From the NCBI GenBank assembly GCA_016927905.1, contig JAFGLW010000001.1, forward strand, positions 124,001 through 188,000: a stretch of 64,000 nucleotides of DNA, in the 5' to 3' direction. The translations under genes were made by a program, and so were the position numbers. Shown in pieces: positions 17,134-26,433 of this stretch (positions are counted from its first letter, which is position 1; each line of letters starts with the position of its first letter). Below the pieces are notes generated by a model. That model made no database searches, was not told the DNA's origin, and saw nothing but the letters and a program-made list of their open reading frames with translations. The stretch is from a candidate division CSSED10-310 bacterium. Lineage in GTDB: Bacteria > CSSED10-310 > JAFGJC01.

Positions 17134-18798
17134 TCAATCACACGGTCCGTACCCGAACTCATACATGGCGTATTGACCGATGATTTCGCTGATTTCCGGA
17201 TTGGTGAGTGCACCCCAGAAGATGATACCCGAATTGCTGCCCGCACCTTCAGGCCAGACAAATGTGGAAATGATGACCTTGTCGCTCCAGTCGGACGGTA
17301 TGACCTCCAGGTAGTAATCGACATTCATGGACCAGGAGGGAGCGAACCAGAACTGGTTGGCGATATCCAGAATAATGAACAATGGTAAGTACCGGGGTTC
17401 TTCCGGATTGCAGATCCGCGCGTTCACATAACAGGTATCACCCGGGCAGAAGTAATTCCCGCCCATGTCCAGCTGCACTTCATATTCATCGCAGGGTTCG
17501 GGAGATGCAGTGGGCGTCGGGGTCGGACCGGCATCCGTTCCGGTGGTGAAACTCCAGATCGGACCTTCGGTCTGGGCCTGATGGTCATCGCGGGCAACGA
17601 TTTTCCAGTAATGCTGGGTGGATTCGGGCATGGTCCCGGGTTCATAGGTGGTTCCGGTAACATTAGCCTGTTCGAGCGGTGGTGGAGACGAAGTTCCGAA
17701 GTATACATCGTAAACCACGACGTCGCCCGGATCCGGATCGCCGCCTTCCCAGCTCAAATCAGCATTCCGGTTGACCTGCGTCGCTCCGTTTGGCGGGTAC
17801 GGATTACCGGGCATGTAAGGTGGATTGTTGGTTCCGCCCGAGCTGGTGGTGAAACTCCACACCGGGCCTTCCGTTTCCGCACCCCAGTTGTCTCGTGCAA
17901 CGATTTTCCAGTAATACATCGTAGCGGCATTCATCGCACCCGGATCGTACACCGACGAAGTAACGCCTTCCATTACCAGGGGCGGATCGGCGCTTGTGCC
18001 GAAATATACATCGTATTCCAGAGTGTCGCCGGGATTCGGATCATTGCACTGCCAGGACAGATCGGCATTCACGTCCACATCAACGGCGTCATCGGGCGGT
18101 ATTGGATTCACAGGCTGATTCGGTGGATAATTGATCAACGTGGTGAAACTCCACACCGGGCCTTCCGTTTCCGCACCCCAGTTATCTCTCGATACGATCT
18201 TCCAGTAATATAACGTGTCTGGATCCAGTTGAGTTGATGGCGTGTAAGTGTTTGTGGGATGGTCCGTGGCCACCAGAGGCGGATTCGAATCCGTACCGAA
18301 ATAGATGTCATAGGAAACGGTGTCTTCCGAATTGGGATCTCCACCGGTCCATTGCAGGGTTACATCGAGTGCAACGTTCGTCGCGCCGTCCGGTGGATTG
18401 GGGCCGCTCGGTTCATAGGGCGGCAGATTGTCCCCGTAACCGCCCAGATCCGCTGCTGTGTATAGTGCGTATAGGTTTGCATCGATCAGCGATGCAGAAT
18501 ACTCCCAGGATAACGGCGATCGAATTCGATCGGGTTTCAGCAGACCCATCCGGCCTTCACGAATCAAATAGTCGGGCCGGGCCGGCTGTTCGAACAACAT
18601 CGGGTACTGGAATTTAATGATGGCGGATGCTCCGTGAAGCTGATTCATCTGCAGGATCATTGCGGTTGATCTCAGCATCTCCCGGACTTCCCATTGCTGT
18701 TGAATTTCCAGGCTTGTATTCGCAAATTCCCCCATGACTGCCGCAGGCATCACAAACATGGAAACAACCAGTATGCAGCAAACACCCATCCTTTTCAT
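17134..18798 (-). CDS. Secreted surface protein with three FN3-like repeats
   Basis: 554 residues. Signal peptide (MKRMGVCCILVVSMFVMPAAV, cleavage near residue 23), a helical N-terminal region (about 25-125), then three about 95-residue beta-sandwich repeats. Each begins PPxxPxNPxPPDGAxxV, has DVYFGTSxxPPL in the middle and ends YYWKIVARDNWGAETEGPVWSFTT. A PTPTPTASPEP linker leads to a C-terminal domain (about 430-554) starting CDEYEVQLDMGGNYFCPGDTCYVN with paired cysteines. This Thr/Pro linker plus Cys domain recurs in surface proteins of several candidate phyla. Probably an adhesin or matrix protein; no catalytic motif seen. Monocistronic, with its own promoter and terminator. Confidence 0.85.
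   Translation of the reverse strand: MKRMGVCCILVVSMFVMPAAVMGEFANTSLEIQQQWEVREMLRSTAMILQMNQLHGASAIIKFQYPMLFEQPARPDYLIREGRMGLLKPDRIRSPLSWEYSASLIDANLYALYTAADLGGYGDNLPPYEPSGPNPPDGATNVALDVTLQWTGGDPNSEDTVSYDIYFGTDSNPPLVATDHPTNTYTPSTQLDPDTLYYWKIVSRDNWGAETEGPVWSFTTLINYPPNQPVNPIPPDDAVDVDVNADLSWQCNDPNPGDTLEYDVYFGTSADPPLVMEGVTSSVYDPGAMNAATMYYWKIVARDNWGAETEGPVWSFTTSSGGTNNPPYMPGNPYPPNGATQVNRNADLSWEGGDPDPGDVVVYDVYFGTSSPPPLEQANVTGTTYEPGTMPESTQHYWKIVARDDHQAQTEGPIWSFTTGTDAGPTPTPTASPEPCDEYEVQLDMGGNYFCPGDTCYVNARICNPEEPRYLPLFIILDIANQFWFAPSWSMNVDYYLEVIPSDWSDKVIISTFVWPEGAGSNSGIIFWGALTNPEISEIIGQYAMYEFGYGPCD
17846..17889. repeat. 44-bp direct repeat, copy 1, inside FN3 repeats
   Basis: Identical over 44 bases to 18140-18183. 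It encodes the WSFTT/GPVWSF end of one FN3-like unit. A third, diverged copy begins near 17545. Exact nucleotide identity indicates recent duplication or gene conversion between units. Confidence 0.85.
18140..18183. repeat. 44-bp direct repeat, copy 2, inside FN3 repeats
   Basis: Exact partner of 17846-17889, 294 bases away, which is 98 codons and so preserves the frame. Flanking sequence diverges quickly outside the 44 bases. Confidence 0.85.
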
Positions 18799-18870
18799 TT
18801 CGCCCCCTTTGAAATCGCTGACCCCATTTCATCCAAGCCCTAAAAAAGGCATCATGTCAATCTCACAATC

Positions 18871-18900
18871 TTTATACTCTTCATTCTCGCGCGTTGTCAA
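18871..18900 (-). promoter_or_regulatory. Sigma70-type promoter of the FN3-repeat gene
   Basis: Read on the minus strand: TTGACA (18900-18895, perfect), 18-base spacer, TATAAA (18876-18871, five of six). It lies 72 bases before the start codon in an AT-rich intergenic stretch. A second TTGACA at 18860-18855 has no matching -10. Confidence 0.75.
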
Positions 18901-18931
18901 GCGGAAATAAACATTAAATACGCCTATATAA

Positions 18932-21373
18932 TCAAGGCATGGAAACATCACCTGGTTTTTTAACCTTGGGGATCGCCCCGTTCAGAAACGGTGCCAGGGC
19001 TTCTTCATAGCGTTCAATACACCTCAAACTTTCAATCAAACTGGGCTGAACCGGCTGGATAATCAATGATTTACGCCAATATTCAATCGCCCGGAAATAC
19101 CGACGGGTCTTATGAAACAACAATGCATAGTTATTTAAAAACCGGATGCTTTCCGATCCGGCAGCCTCGAGATTTTCGAATATCCGTTCCGCCTGATCGA
19201 AATCACCCCTCTCGGCCAGCAGAACAGCCATGTTGATCCAGGCATCCCGGCACTGTGGATCCCGTGATGCCGCTTCTCTGAAATATTCCAGCGCCCTGTC
19301 GAAATCGCTCCGCTTCATCCACAACACGCCCAGGTTGTTCAGAACATCCGCTCGTTCCGGCATATCGAGCACAAGTTGTTCCAATATGATGTCAGCTTCA
19401 AGCAGACGATCCTTCTCCAGCAGTGCGGAGGACAGGTTGACCCGGATTTCGATGGATCCCGGTGAATACCTGAGTGCCTGCTGGAATTCTTCGATCGCCT
19501 TCTCGGTCTCCCCGCTCCTGAGATAGCTGTATCCCAGTGCCTGGTGAGTTCTGCCCATGGCGATCATTTGATCTTTTCCCAGCTGGAATTCCCGTATGGC
19601 CTGAACATATTTGCCCTGTTTCATCAAAGCGTTTCCGAGATTGTGATGCGCCTGATAAAACCGTCCGTTCAGCGCAATCGATTTGCGTGCCAGTCTCTCA
19701 GCTTCCAGATGGTTGTCCATCCTGAAATATATGGCCGACAAATTACTCAAAACCATATTGTTCCCCCGGCCGATGTTTTCAGCGGTAAGGAGCTCTTTCA
19801 AAGCCTCCGCCTGCAGCCCTTTCCGATACAACCATTCACCATGCATATAATGGTATTTTGCCGCCAGAGCCCTTCCGTGCAGGTCCAGTATTTGACCGGT
19901 CCAGTCTGTTTTGGACAGGCGCATGCAATCCCAGTCGACTTCTCGGTCTGAGACCGGCCGCCATTCGGTCTCGAAACGATACGCAAGACCCTCTGGAATA
20001 TGGGACCGATCTTCCAATCCCGGAATCTCCATCGGAACCGTTGTATACAGGGGAATATCCCAGCTTTCCTTCACTGCGCGAATGAAGTGCAAACCCTTGT
20101 AGTCGATGACGATTTTGACATCGGGCCGGTAATGCAGGGCGTATTCCAGATAGCTCAACACGAAAGGTGAACTCCATCCCTGAGTCACCAGAATCGCATC
20201 CAGCGGCAGGCTGTTGAAAACATCAATTCCAAACTCATACCCGATGCGATGATCGGAACGGTCACAGGCTGCATAGTTGCGGACAAGGAGACCCAGGAAG
20301 AGCACAACCAGCGTGACCGACAGCGCGGAAGCGGTCAGAAGATGACGGGGCTTTGCGCCGAACAGCCTCCCTGAAAAGAAAAACAGTATCCCGAACCCAA
20401 TGGCGGCTGCCAGATAGGACTGTAGATAATAGACTTCGATATCGACGATCCGATAATTGACGGCAAACAGGACTGGAAAGATGAAATAAAAAAGCAGAAC
20501 AACGGTCAGTCGAAAACGTCGGATCAATCCCAGAATCCACCCGAGGAAAACCAGAGCCAGAAACCAATGACCCCATTGGCCTTCGAAGAATGAGCAGAAA
20601 TGAAAGAAATTAATCTTCAATTCATTCCACGGCGTCCCGAACATGATTGGCTGGAACTGCCGTCCGGTTATATGGTAAACAAGCCGGTTGAATGAATGAA
20701 CCGGGACCCATCGCATCGGACAATCCACAACTGATCTGAGCGGCAGCATCATCTGGACGCTCCATCCCATCAGAAGAAACGGGATCCCCCGGATGATTTC
20801 GATTGCGGTAAGCTCTCTGAAAATAAGCCTTCGGTACAGCAGACCAACCAGAGCCGGGAGAGCCAGGATGGACAGCAGGTGATTCGACACGGCCAGTCCG
20901 GTCACGAATAAAAATAAAAACCATCGTTTCCGAGTGAATTCCGCGCTTATTCTGAAGGCCAGGTCCAATTGCCACATCAGGAGAAATATGTGAATTGCAT
21001 ATATTTCCTGAATGGTTGTCTGAGACCAGAATGTGGTCGATAAGCCGTAAACCAGCGACGCAGCCAGTCCCGACGGCATATTGAACAGCCGGGTCACGAC
21101 AATGTAAATCAGGACCACCGTCAGCACTCCGGAAAGCACGGAAAGCAATGCCGTTCTGGATGCAAGATTGCCCAGTGGAATGAACAGCTGGAAAGATCTG
21201 GCCAGAATCGAATACAGGGGATATCCGGTGGGGTGAGGCACTCCCAGAACATATGCGGTTGCCGTCAACTCACCGGAATCAGCCACATAGACCTCATTGC
21301 ATTGTGTCCGCACGTACAAGACCAGAAAAAGAATGAAAAGACCGGTCAGGACCGCGGGACGGGAATCGTTCAT
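18932..21373 (-). CDS. DUF2723 membrane glycosyltransferase-like protein with C-terminal TPRs
   Basis: 813 residues. N-terminal half (about 1-355): roughly ten transmembrane helices with the DUF2723 signature DSGELTATAYVLGVPHPTGYPLYSIL; the Asp near the first periplasmic loop fits GT-C enzymes that use lipid-linked sugars. Region 355-500 is a periplasmic domain. From about 505 come seven or so TPR units (YFRMDNHLEAERLARKSIALN, HHNLGNALMKQGKYVQAIREF, LNNLGVLWMKRSDFDRALEYF). Last gene of the four-gene envelope operon, overlapping the preceding gene by 4 bases. Likely transfers a sugar, or assembles glycosylation machinery, at the outer face of the inner membrane. Substrate unknown. Confidence 0.85.
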   Translation of the reverse strand: MNDSRPAVLTGLFILFLVLYVRTQCNEVYVADSGELTATAYVLGVPHPTGYPLYSILARSFQLFIPLGNLASRTALLSVLSGVLTVVLIYIVVTRLFNMPSGLAASLVYGLSTTFWSQTTIQEIYAIHIFLLMWQLDLAFRISAEFTRKRWFLFLFVTGLAVSNHLLSILALPALVGLLYRRLIFRELTAIEIIRGIPFLLMGWSVQMMLPLRSVVDCPMRWVPVHSFNRLVYHITGRQFQPIMFGTPWNELKINFFHFCSFFEGQWGHWFLALVFLGWILGLIRRFRLTVVLLFYFIFPVLFAVNYRIVDIEVYYLQSYLAAAIGFGILFFFSGRLFGAKPRHLLTASALSVTLVVLFLGLLVRNYAACDRSDHRIGYEFGIDVFNSLPLDAILVTQGWSSPFVLSYLEYALHYRPDVKIVIDYKGLHFIRAVKESWDIPLYTTVPMEIPGLEDRSHIPEGLAYRFETEWRPVSDREVDWDCMRLSKTDWTGQILDLHGRALAAKYHYMHGEWLYRKGLQAEALKELLTAENIGRGNNMVLSNLSAIYFRMDNHLEAERLARKSIALNGRFYQAHHNLGNALMKQGKYVQAIREFQLGKDQMIAMGRTHQALGYSYLRSGETEKAIEEFQQALRYSPGSIEIRVNLSSALLEKDRLLEADIILEQLVLDMPERADVLNNLGVLWMKRSDFDRALEYFREAASRDPQCRDAWINMAVLLAERGDFDQAERIFENLEAAGSESIRFLNNYALLFHKTRRYFRAIEYWRKSLIIQPVQPSLIESLRCIERYEEALAPFLNGAIPKVKKPGDVSMP

Positions 21374-24339
21374 GAGTCTGTATGCTCCGGTTGCAGACGA
21401 TGCATGGATTCTTGAGTCGGGTCGGGCTGGGCCGACCGATTCTGCTCTTTCAGGATCTCATCCGTTTTCCCGGCTTTCTCCAGACAGACATCCAGGCTTC
21501 TCCGAATTTCCGGGTCGTCCGGTTTCAACCGGAGAGCCCGGATCAGAAATGCACGGGATTGTTCAAATTCACGTTCGTTGAAATGCATCAATCCCAGGGC
21601 GCGCAGTGATTGAAATGAATATGGATTCAGTTCAAGAGCTTTCTCGAACGCCGATCTGGCGCTATCCAGGCGTCCGAGATGCAGGTCGACCGTCCCGATC
21701 CGCTCGTGGATTTCAGCAAATTCTGGTGCTGTTTCCCGGGCTTTTTCATATTCCGTCCGGGCCTGCAGCCATTGCGACCGCATCAGGGCGATCTCCCCCA
21801 TTCCCCAATGCACTCTCGGATGATCCATCCCCTTTTTAAACACCCTATCAAACAGACTTTCTGCGGATTCAAGATCACCCATGCGAAGCGCTTTTTCCGC
21901 CTGGATCAACAGATATTCCGGGCTGTCCGCATCAAAAGCATCCACGATGTTTTTCTGTTCCGTCAGTTCGGCAAAAGGCAGATTCCATCGATTCATTATC
22001 CGGACTGCGCCTTCGAAATCTCCCATATACAATCTGCTCCTGGCCAGGTTTCCCACTTTTTTTCTGTTCACGCCTGATTTACGATCTGCACTGAATTCCC
22101 GCTCCATTGAATCCAACGCGGATTCAACCGGGATGAGCGTCTCCGGGATTTCCAGCGTGTTGAAACAGCCTTCACCGAAACGCCGGCCGAGGTATTGCGA
22201 AAGAAGTTTCGACCGGGTGATCACTCCCCCGGGTATCCTCGGAAACATGCTCAGCAGATTCCCGGGCAGTATCGGATCCAGGAGGTAAGCCTTTTTAAGT
22301 GTTTTCATCCCGCGATCCATATCCCCTTCGATGCAGCTGGCCATGCCCAGATCACTGAAATGTTCCATCCCGGAAAGTCCTGCAGGATCGATGGTTACCG
22401 CATTTTTCAACAGCCGGATCCGGTCCACGCTGGATGGTGCCAGCCAGGCGAGGATTGCATTGATCCGGGCTGCATCCGGATGATGGCTGTGGATTTTCTC
22501 GAAATCATCATAAACACTGTCCGTCTGGCCCAAAACCAGATGCAGTGACACGATTTCCAGGTGAATATCCGCATCCCAGGGTCGATAGAATACCGCTTTC
22601 TCGAATGCTGACAGGGCCCACCAGGGTTCCGATTCCCGTTTCATCAGCCCGCGGGCCTTCCAGTGGGTGCCCAGAAACGGAAACATGACCCCGGGAATTT
22701 CAATGCAAATCAATACGAGCAGTATGGGCACCTTGAGCCGCCGGAGCAATCCGGATGGCGCATAGGGTCCGGGTTCGGAAGCCAAACGCATGTTTCCGGT
22801 GGCGATGCCAAGCAGCATGGCCGCCAGGATCAAAAGCGCAGGATAATAAAAAACACAGTCGAACAGCCCGGTTAAAACCAGGATGAAAAATCCTGCCGCC
22901 GCATGAAGTCCCGGCGGTTGAATTCTCCCGCGATTCCGGAACATGCCGTGGATCAATGCCGCCAGGATCCATAGAAACAAAGCAGTTCCCGTTGCTCCGA
23001 ACAACCATGGAATCTCGATGAGAATACTGTGAAAATGCCTTCCCAGCCGGTCCCATTTGTACCAATCGGCGAAGAACATTATATGGTCATGAAACGGATC
23101 CGTAACGAATCTCGATAAAGAATCGTGATCTCCAATTCCATGACCGAACAGGGGCCGGGATGCGATCCCGTTCAAGGCTGTTTTCCAGAGCAACAGCCGG
23201 TTGTGAAGCGTTTCCGCATTGAAAATCCGATAGGTGACCGCTCCGATCAATACCACCCCGAAAACCAGTACCGATGCGCCGGCCATCCACAGACCCTTGT
23301 TGATGAAAACACGCCCCTGCATCCGTTCCCGGTGAATCCAGAGCCACGATAAATAAGCCGCCGCAACCACCAGGCAGGAAATCCATGATCCTCTGGACAG
23401 GGTGGCCAGTAAGACGATGATGGATACCGACAGCAGAAATATTCTCGATCCGTTCTTCATCTTCCCGATTTCCGCAGACATCAGAACCGGGAGACTTCCC
23501 GCGACACAGGCACCGATTGCATTGGGGTGAATCAATGCCACCCATAACTTGAATGTCGCCGATGTCGCAAACCCGAAAGACTGCGAGAGCCAGATCAACC
23601 GCCACAATCCCAAAGCAACCAGGCAACAGATCGTCAGAGACTGCCATATGAACAGGATCGATCCACACCTGCAGCCGCGCTTCCCGGCGCATTTTCCTGC
23701 CACATCCACGGTCAGCAAAGCAGTGAACAGCAAGACAACATCGACATAAAATGTCCGGCTCTGGTGGTTCCAGCCCTGAATTATAAACAGGAGCAAATAG
23801 GCCGTCGCGGCGGCCAGGGGGATCCGAAGCGGATTCCCACCCTCTCCTTCGGATGGATGCCATAGGATATAAATTCTGGTCACCAGAACGGCAAGGAACG
23901 GACAGATGATCGCATACGGGTATTTATCCAGTGCCTGCGTCAGAAACAGATTGGAAGAATACAGAGTTGTCCAGATACCGATTTGCACCGGCGATATGTT
24001 CTTTCCCTGTGCCACCAGTATGAAAACCGCCATCGCCAGACCTGACAAGGCGTTAAATATTCCCAACGGAGGGAAATTATCCGGGGACAGGGAGGGTGTG
24101 TCCATGCTCAAACCAGACAGTACGATACCCGCCACAACCGCCAGGTATGCCATGATTTCCCATGTTTTCGATCCGCGACCGCTAACCTTCCCTTGACAAA
24201 CCGCAACCACCGCAGCGGCGGAAAACAATCCGTAGACCCAGGCCAGTGTCGAAAAATCCGCATCGACCGACAGGGGCATCCATAAACACAGCAGGATCAC
24301 AAAAACCAGATGACCCCGGTACAACATGTAACCGGTCAC
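21370..24339 (-). CDS. O-antigen ligase/polymerase-type membrane protein with TPRs
   Basis: 989 residues. About 12 transmembrane helices in the first 530 residues with the Wzy_C/O-antigen-ligase core: a large periplasmic loop around 375-440 containing NRLLLWKTALNGIASRPLFGHGIGDHDS, flanked by helices. This RxxxW...GxGxG pattern is typical of WaaL/Wzy enzymes. The C-terminal half (about 560-985) is TPR repeats (HWGMGEIALMRSQWLQARTEYEKA, LNPYSFQSLRALGLMHFNEREF). Starts at a GTG overlapping the kinase gene stop. Likely joins or polymerises lipid-linked glycans, or glycosylates proteins, with the TPRs as scaffold. Ligase versus polymerase cannot be told from sequence. Confidence 0.85.
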   Translation of the reverse strand: MTGYMLYRGHLVFVILLCLWMPLSVDADFSTLAWVYGLFSAAAVVAVCQGKVSGRGSKTWEIMAYLAVVAGIVLSGLSMDTPSLSPDNFPPLGIFNALSGLAMAVFILVAQGKNISPVQIGIWTTLYSSNLFLTQALDKYPYAIICPFLAVLVTRIYILWHPSEGEGGNPLRIPLAAATAYLLLFIIQGWNHQSRTFYVDVVLLFTALLTVDVAGKCAGKRGCRCGSILFIWQSLTICCLVALGLWRLIWLSQSFGFATSATFKLWVALIHPNAIGACVAGSLPVLMSAEIGKMKNGSRIFLLSVSIIVLLATLSRGSWISCLVVAAAYLSWLWIHRERMQGRVFINKGLWMAGASVLVFGVVLIGAVTYRIFNAETLHNRLLLWKTALNGIASRPLFGHGIGDHDSLSRFVTDPFHDHIMFFADWYKWDRLGRHFHSILIEIPWLFGATGTALFLWILAALIHGMFRNRGRIQPPGLHAAAGFFILVLTGLFDCVFYYPALLILAAMLLGIATGNMRLASEPGPYAPSGLLRRLKVPILLVLICIEIPGVMFPFLGTHWKARGLMKRESEPWWALSAFEKAVFYRPWDADIHLEIVSLHLVLGQTDSVYDDFEKIHSHHPDAARINAILAWLAPSSVDRIRLLKNAVTIDPAGLSGMEHFSDLGMASCIEGDMDRGMKTLKKAYLLDPILPGNLLSMFPRIPGGVITRSKLLSQYLGRRFGEGCFNTLEIPETLIPVESALDSMEREFSADRKSGVNRKKVGNLARSRLYMGDFEGAVRIMNRWNLPFAELTEQKNIVDAFDADSPEYLLIQAEKALRMGDLESAESLFDRVFKKGMDHPRVHWGMGEIALMRSQWLQARTEYEKARETAPEFAEIHERIGTVDLHLGRLDSARSAFEKALELNPYSFQSLRALGLMHFNEREFEQSRAFLIRALRLKPDDPEIRRSLDVCLEKAGKTDEILKEQNRSAQPDPTQESMHRLQPEHTDS

Positions 24340-25328
24340 GACGCCACATCCGCACAGGCATCAAGCAGCATTCTGATGCCGGCAAGTTCGCATAAATCCA
24401 TCATCTTCATGACGGCCGCCAGATGCCGGATCAAAACCGGCATGTACTGGAGATATCCTGGGTTGCTCCTGACCGTGGCCTGATACCCGAACGTCCCAAG
24501 CGCTTTCAAGTTCCTCTGAATACACATAATCAAAAATGTTTCGCGGGAATCCCGGCCAGAATGAAGTGATGTCTCCATGGAAGGCAGAAACCGATCCAGC
24601 GTTTCTTCTATGAACGACTCCGGCAGAACAACATAGGCATCCCTCAGAAGAGACGCCAGATCATACTGCGCCGGACCCAGCCTGGAATCCTGAAAATCGA
24701 TGATATACACCTTCCGATCAACAACCATGATATTCCGGGAATGATAATCGCGGTGTGTGAATACCGGGGGCTGCTCGGACAATACACTCGAAATCCATTC
24801 AAAACTTGTATTCAACGCACCTTGAATTTGAGGACCCGGATCAACCCTCAAGTATCCCTTTAAGAAATGCTCTATGAAGAAGTGCAATTCATAGAGATAT
24901 GTTTCCCGGTCGAAGCGGATATTGAACGCCGGGCAATATAATCCCGTTGATATTCTGCAATGGGACTGGATGTGTTCCAGGATATCCAGAACCTGTGGAT
25001 AGAGGGTTTGAAGGGCGTATTGCGGGTTGTTCCGATAGGCTGTCTGAAGTGTCTGATCGCCCAGATCCTGCAAGGCGATGAATCCGTATTCTGGAAAAAC
25101 TTCGTAGATTTCGGGAACCGGCACCCCGTGGTTTTTCAAATAATTCTGAATCGAAATAAATGGATCGGTTGAAATTGAAAAGGGAGATGCCCGGTCCATG
25201 ATCACCATGGTGTGATCCGGGGTGAAGATTCTGTAGTAACTCCGGGCGCTGGCGTCTCCGGGCAGTTTCTGTGTATGGAGGATTTTCGTTTTCAGAAGCG
25301 GGGACAATCGATCGATGAGGTTTTTCAT
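24336..25328 (-). CDS. Aminoglycoside-phosphotransferase-fold sugar kinase, AmgK-like
   Basis: 330 residues. Kinase fold with N-lobe (KLPGDASARSYYRI, which matches the GDAS-xRxYxR start of AmgK), catalytic loop FTHRDYHSRNIMVV (about residues 190-203) and metal-binding IDFQDSRLGPAQYDLASLL. In pseudomonads AmgK phosphorylates the anomeric hydroxyl of MurNAc and GlcNAc in cell-wall recycling. Overlaps the nucleotidyltransferase gene upstream (ATGA) and the O-antigen-ligase gene downstream. The pairing with a nucleotidyltransferase reproduces the amgK-murU couple. Exact sugar is inference. Confidence 0.85.
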   Translation of the reverse strand: MKNLIDRLSPLLKTKILHTQKLPGDASARSYYRIFTPDHTMVIMDRASPFSISTDPFISIQNYLKNHGVPVPEIYEVFPEYGFIALQDLGDQTLQTAYRNNPQYALQTLYPQVLDILEHIQSHCRISTGLYCPAFNIRFDRETYLYELHFFIEHFLKGYLRVDPGPQIQGALNTSFEWISSVLSEQPPVFTHRDYHSRNIMVVDRKVYIIDFQDSRLGPAQYDLASLLRDAYVVLPESFIEETLDRFLPSMETSLHSGRDSRETFLIMCIQRNLKALGTFGYQATVRSNPGYLQYMPVLIRHLAAVMKMMDLCELAGIRMLLDACADVAS

Positions 25329-26299
25329 TTCAATTCCGCCTGGAGTTCCGGTACTTGAGCGAAGCGGTTTGTCTGGTATGCAATACCATTTTTAAGCACT
25401 GAATTTCGATTGACCCGGACATTCGGCCACACGATGGCGTTTTCCAGAACCGAATCCTTTCCGATGACCGCATCTTTGCCAATAACGGCATAACCTTTGA
25501 TCTGAACGTTTCTTCCGAGGGAAGATGCCGGGTGGATCCAGACATGGGATTGACATCGGACGGGCTGTGATTCCAAGTCGATGGTATTGATCCTCCCGCT
25601 CATTGCATCCAGATGCGCCCGGACATAGCGGGACAGGGAACCGATGTCGTTCCAGTATCCGAAGTGAGGGAATATGCCGATCGGTTCGGTTTCCCGGTCG
25701 TAGCCTGGATACACGCATGTTGTCAGGCTCTGGAATCCGCCTTCTTCCAGGTGATTAAAAATCCCATCATTGACGATCTGTATCCCGGTGAATGTTCCGC
25801 CCAGAGCAAATGGACGGTTTTTCAGGATGCCGTGCGGGAAGCTGCACAATTGTCCCTCCCGGTCCGCTCCGACGGGGGGAAACCCCAGGTCAACGGATGG
25901 GGGATGCACGATCAGTGTGGCTGCCCAACCTGAATCCAGGTGATGGCGGATGACCGCATTCAGATCGACATCGGTGATGATGTCGCCGTTGATGATGATA
26001 AAGGGTCCGCCCGACAGTTTATCTTTCAGGGGAACCAGCGCGCCCGCGGTACCCAGAATGTGGGGCTCGAATGAAAACTGCGAATGGCCCGGGATGACGG
26101 TTCGTCTCATGTGTCTGCGGATCGAGGCGGGTCGATGATGGAGGTTGATAAATATTTGTTCTGTCCCGGCCCTGGACAGGCTGTCGATCACGTGAGCAAT
26201 GACCGGCCGATCGAAAAACCATACTGCCGGTTTGGCGCATTCTTCTGTTACCGGCTGCAACCGTTTTCCAAATCCCGCTGCCAAAATCAGGGCTTTCAT
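25325..26299 (-). CDS. Sugar-1-phosphate nucleotidyltransferase, MurU-like with left-handed helix tail
   Basis: 324 residues. N-terminal nucleotidyltransferase domain (about 1-230): LAAGFGKRLQPVTEECAKPAV, the GTAGA-like LGTAGALVPLKD and INGDIITDVDL with the metal Asp. C-terminal hexapeptide repeats (about 255-305: GRNVQIKGYAVIGKDAVIGKDSVL). MurU itself is shorter and lacks the tail, so the substrate may differ (GlcNAc-, MurNAc- or hexose-1-phosphate). Together with the adjoining anomeric kinase it would turn a free sugar into an NDP-sugar in two steps, supplying the glycan genes that follow. First gene of the operon, divergent from the ABC exporter; a GAGAAG stretch serves as ribosome site. 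Confidence 0.87.
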   Translation of the reverse strand: MKALILAAGFGKRLQPVTEECAKPAVWFFDRPVIAHVIDSLSRAGTEQIFINLHHRPASIRRHMRRTVIPGHSQFSFEPHILGTAGALVPLKDKLSGGPFIIINGDIITDVDLNAVIRHHLDSGWAATLIVHPPSVDLGFPPVGADREGQLCSFPHGILKNRPFALGGTFTGIQIVNDGIFNHLEEGGFQSLTTCVYPGYDRETEPIGIFPHFGYWNDIGSLSRYVRAHLDAMSGRINTIDLESQPVRCQSHVWIHPASSLGRNVQIKGYAVIGKDAVIGKDSVLENAIVWPNVRVNRNSVLKNGIAYQTNRFAQVPELQAELK

Positions 26300-26368
26300 G
26301 AGCTTCTCATCCGAGCATTTTATAAATCCCGATTCAAATTCGCCACCTCAGGAGACCGGGATTCTTTC

Positions 26369-26397
26369 TTGACAGGATACTGTCGAACCGATACGTT
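26369..26397 (+). promoter_or_regulatory. Candidate sigma70-type promoter of the Nat-type ABC operon
   Basis: TTGACA (26369-26374, perfect), 17-base spacer, TACGTT (26392-26397, three of six). It starts 65 bases before the permease ATG in the divergent intergenic region. No convincing opposite promoter pair was found, only a TATAAA on the minus strand at 26323-26318. Confidence 0.5.
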
Positions 26398-26433
26398 CAT
26401 CCGAACGGTCATTGCCTGGAGCATCCCGCTGCG

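Noticed and set aside
23087..23863. 258-codon open frame on the minus strand inside the O-antigen-ligase gene
   Set aside because: Same strand, wrong frame; composition is shadow-like while the main frame has clear helices and TPRs.
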